Below, piece after piece: positions 63,679 through 64,000 of a DNA stretch of 64,000 bases; positions within the stretch are counted from its first letter, which is position 1; each line of letters begins with the position of its first letter. The position numbers were made by a program, and so were the translations under genes. The DNA is from Allohoeflea poritis. GTDB lineage: Bacteria; Pseudomonadota; Alphaproteobacteria; Rhizobiales; Rhizobiaceae. The stretch is taken from the NCBI RefSeq assembly GCF_027889715.1, contig NZ_JAPJZH010000014.1, positions 1 to 64,000 of the forward strand, read 5' to 3'. The notes beneath the pieces were generated by a model, which was given only the letters and a program-made list of their open reading frames with translations, was not told where the DNA came from and searched no databases.

Positions 63679-63695
63679 TTAAGGCTCCGTTAACC
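63679..63695. promoter_or_regulatory. CtrA box TTAA-N7-TTAACC
   Basis: TTAAGGCTCCGTTAACC matches the full CtrA site with its extended C. It lies 45 bases upstream of the tag ATG and 191 bases upstream of the secreted-protein ATG at 63886, so either gene could be the target. Confidence 0.5.
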
Positions 63696-63885
63696 GGCTT
63701 TATCAACCCGCCGATAACCTTGCCCAAAGCTTTCCCGCACGAATCGCATTTTATCGGATTTGATTCACGTTTGAGTCTCCAAAAGCCGCCAGTGTCGTGG
63801 CCACAACAGTGAATTTGCCGGCGCGTTTTCTTCCGGGAACGCGGGCGGTGGAACTTTGTCTGACGAAAGGTAGAGAGTCCGTCCG

Positions 63886-64000
63886 ATGAACATCAAAACT
63901 CTAATTGTTTCGGCGCTTTGCATCGGTGCCCTGACCTTCGGCGCCAGCGCTCAGGACCGTTACGGCCAGCGCCCGCCGGTTGTCCTCAGCCCCGATCTGA
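63886..64000 (+). CDS. Start of a secreted protein (cut by the right edge)
   Basis: The ATG at 63886 opens a frame beginning with a clear signal peptide (NIKTLIVSALCIGALTFGAS, cleavage after ASA) then QDRYGQRPPVVLSPDL, a Pro-rich mature N-terminus. The frame runs off the window after 38 residues, so length and family cannot be judged. Confidence 0.65.
   Translation, partial: MNIKTLIVSALCIGALTFGASAQDRYGQRPPVVLSPDL

Overview
The window is about 64 kb of GC-rich DNA, densely packed with intact genes. It suggests a chromosome segment of an alphaproteobacterium of the order Hyphomicrobiales (Rhizobiales), near Rhizobiaceae or Phyllobacteriaceae. Evidence: a tRNA-His with no encoded G-1 and with A73; a hisS-hisZ-hisG operon with short-form HisG; aceA divergent from an ScfR-type regulator; plant-type GshA beside RsmE; an mprF (lpiA)-acvB/virJ pair; an Irr-type iron box; CtrA-type boxes; and a DUF1127 gene with hairpins rich in anti-Shine-Dalgarno loops. 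Genus cannot be fixed from the sequence alone.

Layout. 1-16 kb: a decapitated hydratase gene, a glutamine-synthetase-like enzyme, an HI0933-type flavoprotein, a PAS-GGDEF-EAL protein, a TPMT-like methyltransferase, the glyoxylate enzyme AceA with its regulator, an SDR-type reductase, a LuxR/hydrolase fusion with a degenerate active site, a DsbA-fold isomerase and an AsmA-like protein. 16-25 kb: acetoacetyl-CoA synthetase, a candidate small RNA, an iron-type ABC permease under a perfect Irr box, a very large PdhS/PleC/DivJ-like histidine kinase under a perfect CtrA box, a phasin under a TGC-rich dyad, and tRNA-His. 25-34 kb: a HEXXH metalloprotease beside the tRNA, mprF-acvB, a cupin, xseA, a LysR regulator, DUF1127 with its 3' hairpin array, and a 304-bp MITE-like element. 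34-45 kb: a five-gene ABC uptake operon with a phosphodiesterase and a divergent LysR regulator, then gshA, rsmE, a LysE-type exporter, and a glutamine amidotransferase gene with an internal TGA.

45-49 kb holds the most unusual locus. A retron-type reverse transcriptase (YADD, NAxxH and VTG motifs) has a long N-terminal extension that opens like a twin-arginine signal peptide. It overlaps a four-helix membrane protein with a large predicted periplasmic domain. No msr-msd RNA is evident. 49-64 kb returns to core metabolism: a GntR regulator, a Tat-exported amine oxidase, DUF3422, VOC and GNAT proteins, the glycolate oxidase operon glcD-glcE-(small membrane protein)-glcF, the his operon, the DNA repair gene tag, and the start of a secreted protein at the right edge.

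Most start codons were moved inward from the longest reading frame where a Shine-Dalgarno sequence or family knowledge favoured it. Functions rest on family motifs read by eye; no searches were run.
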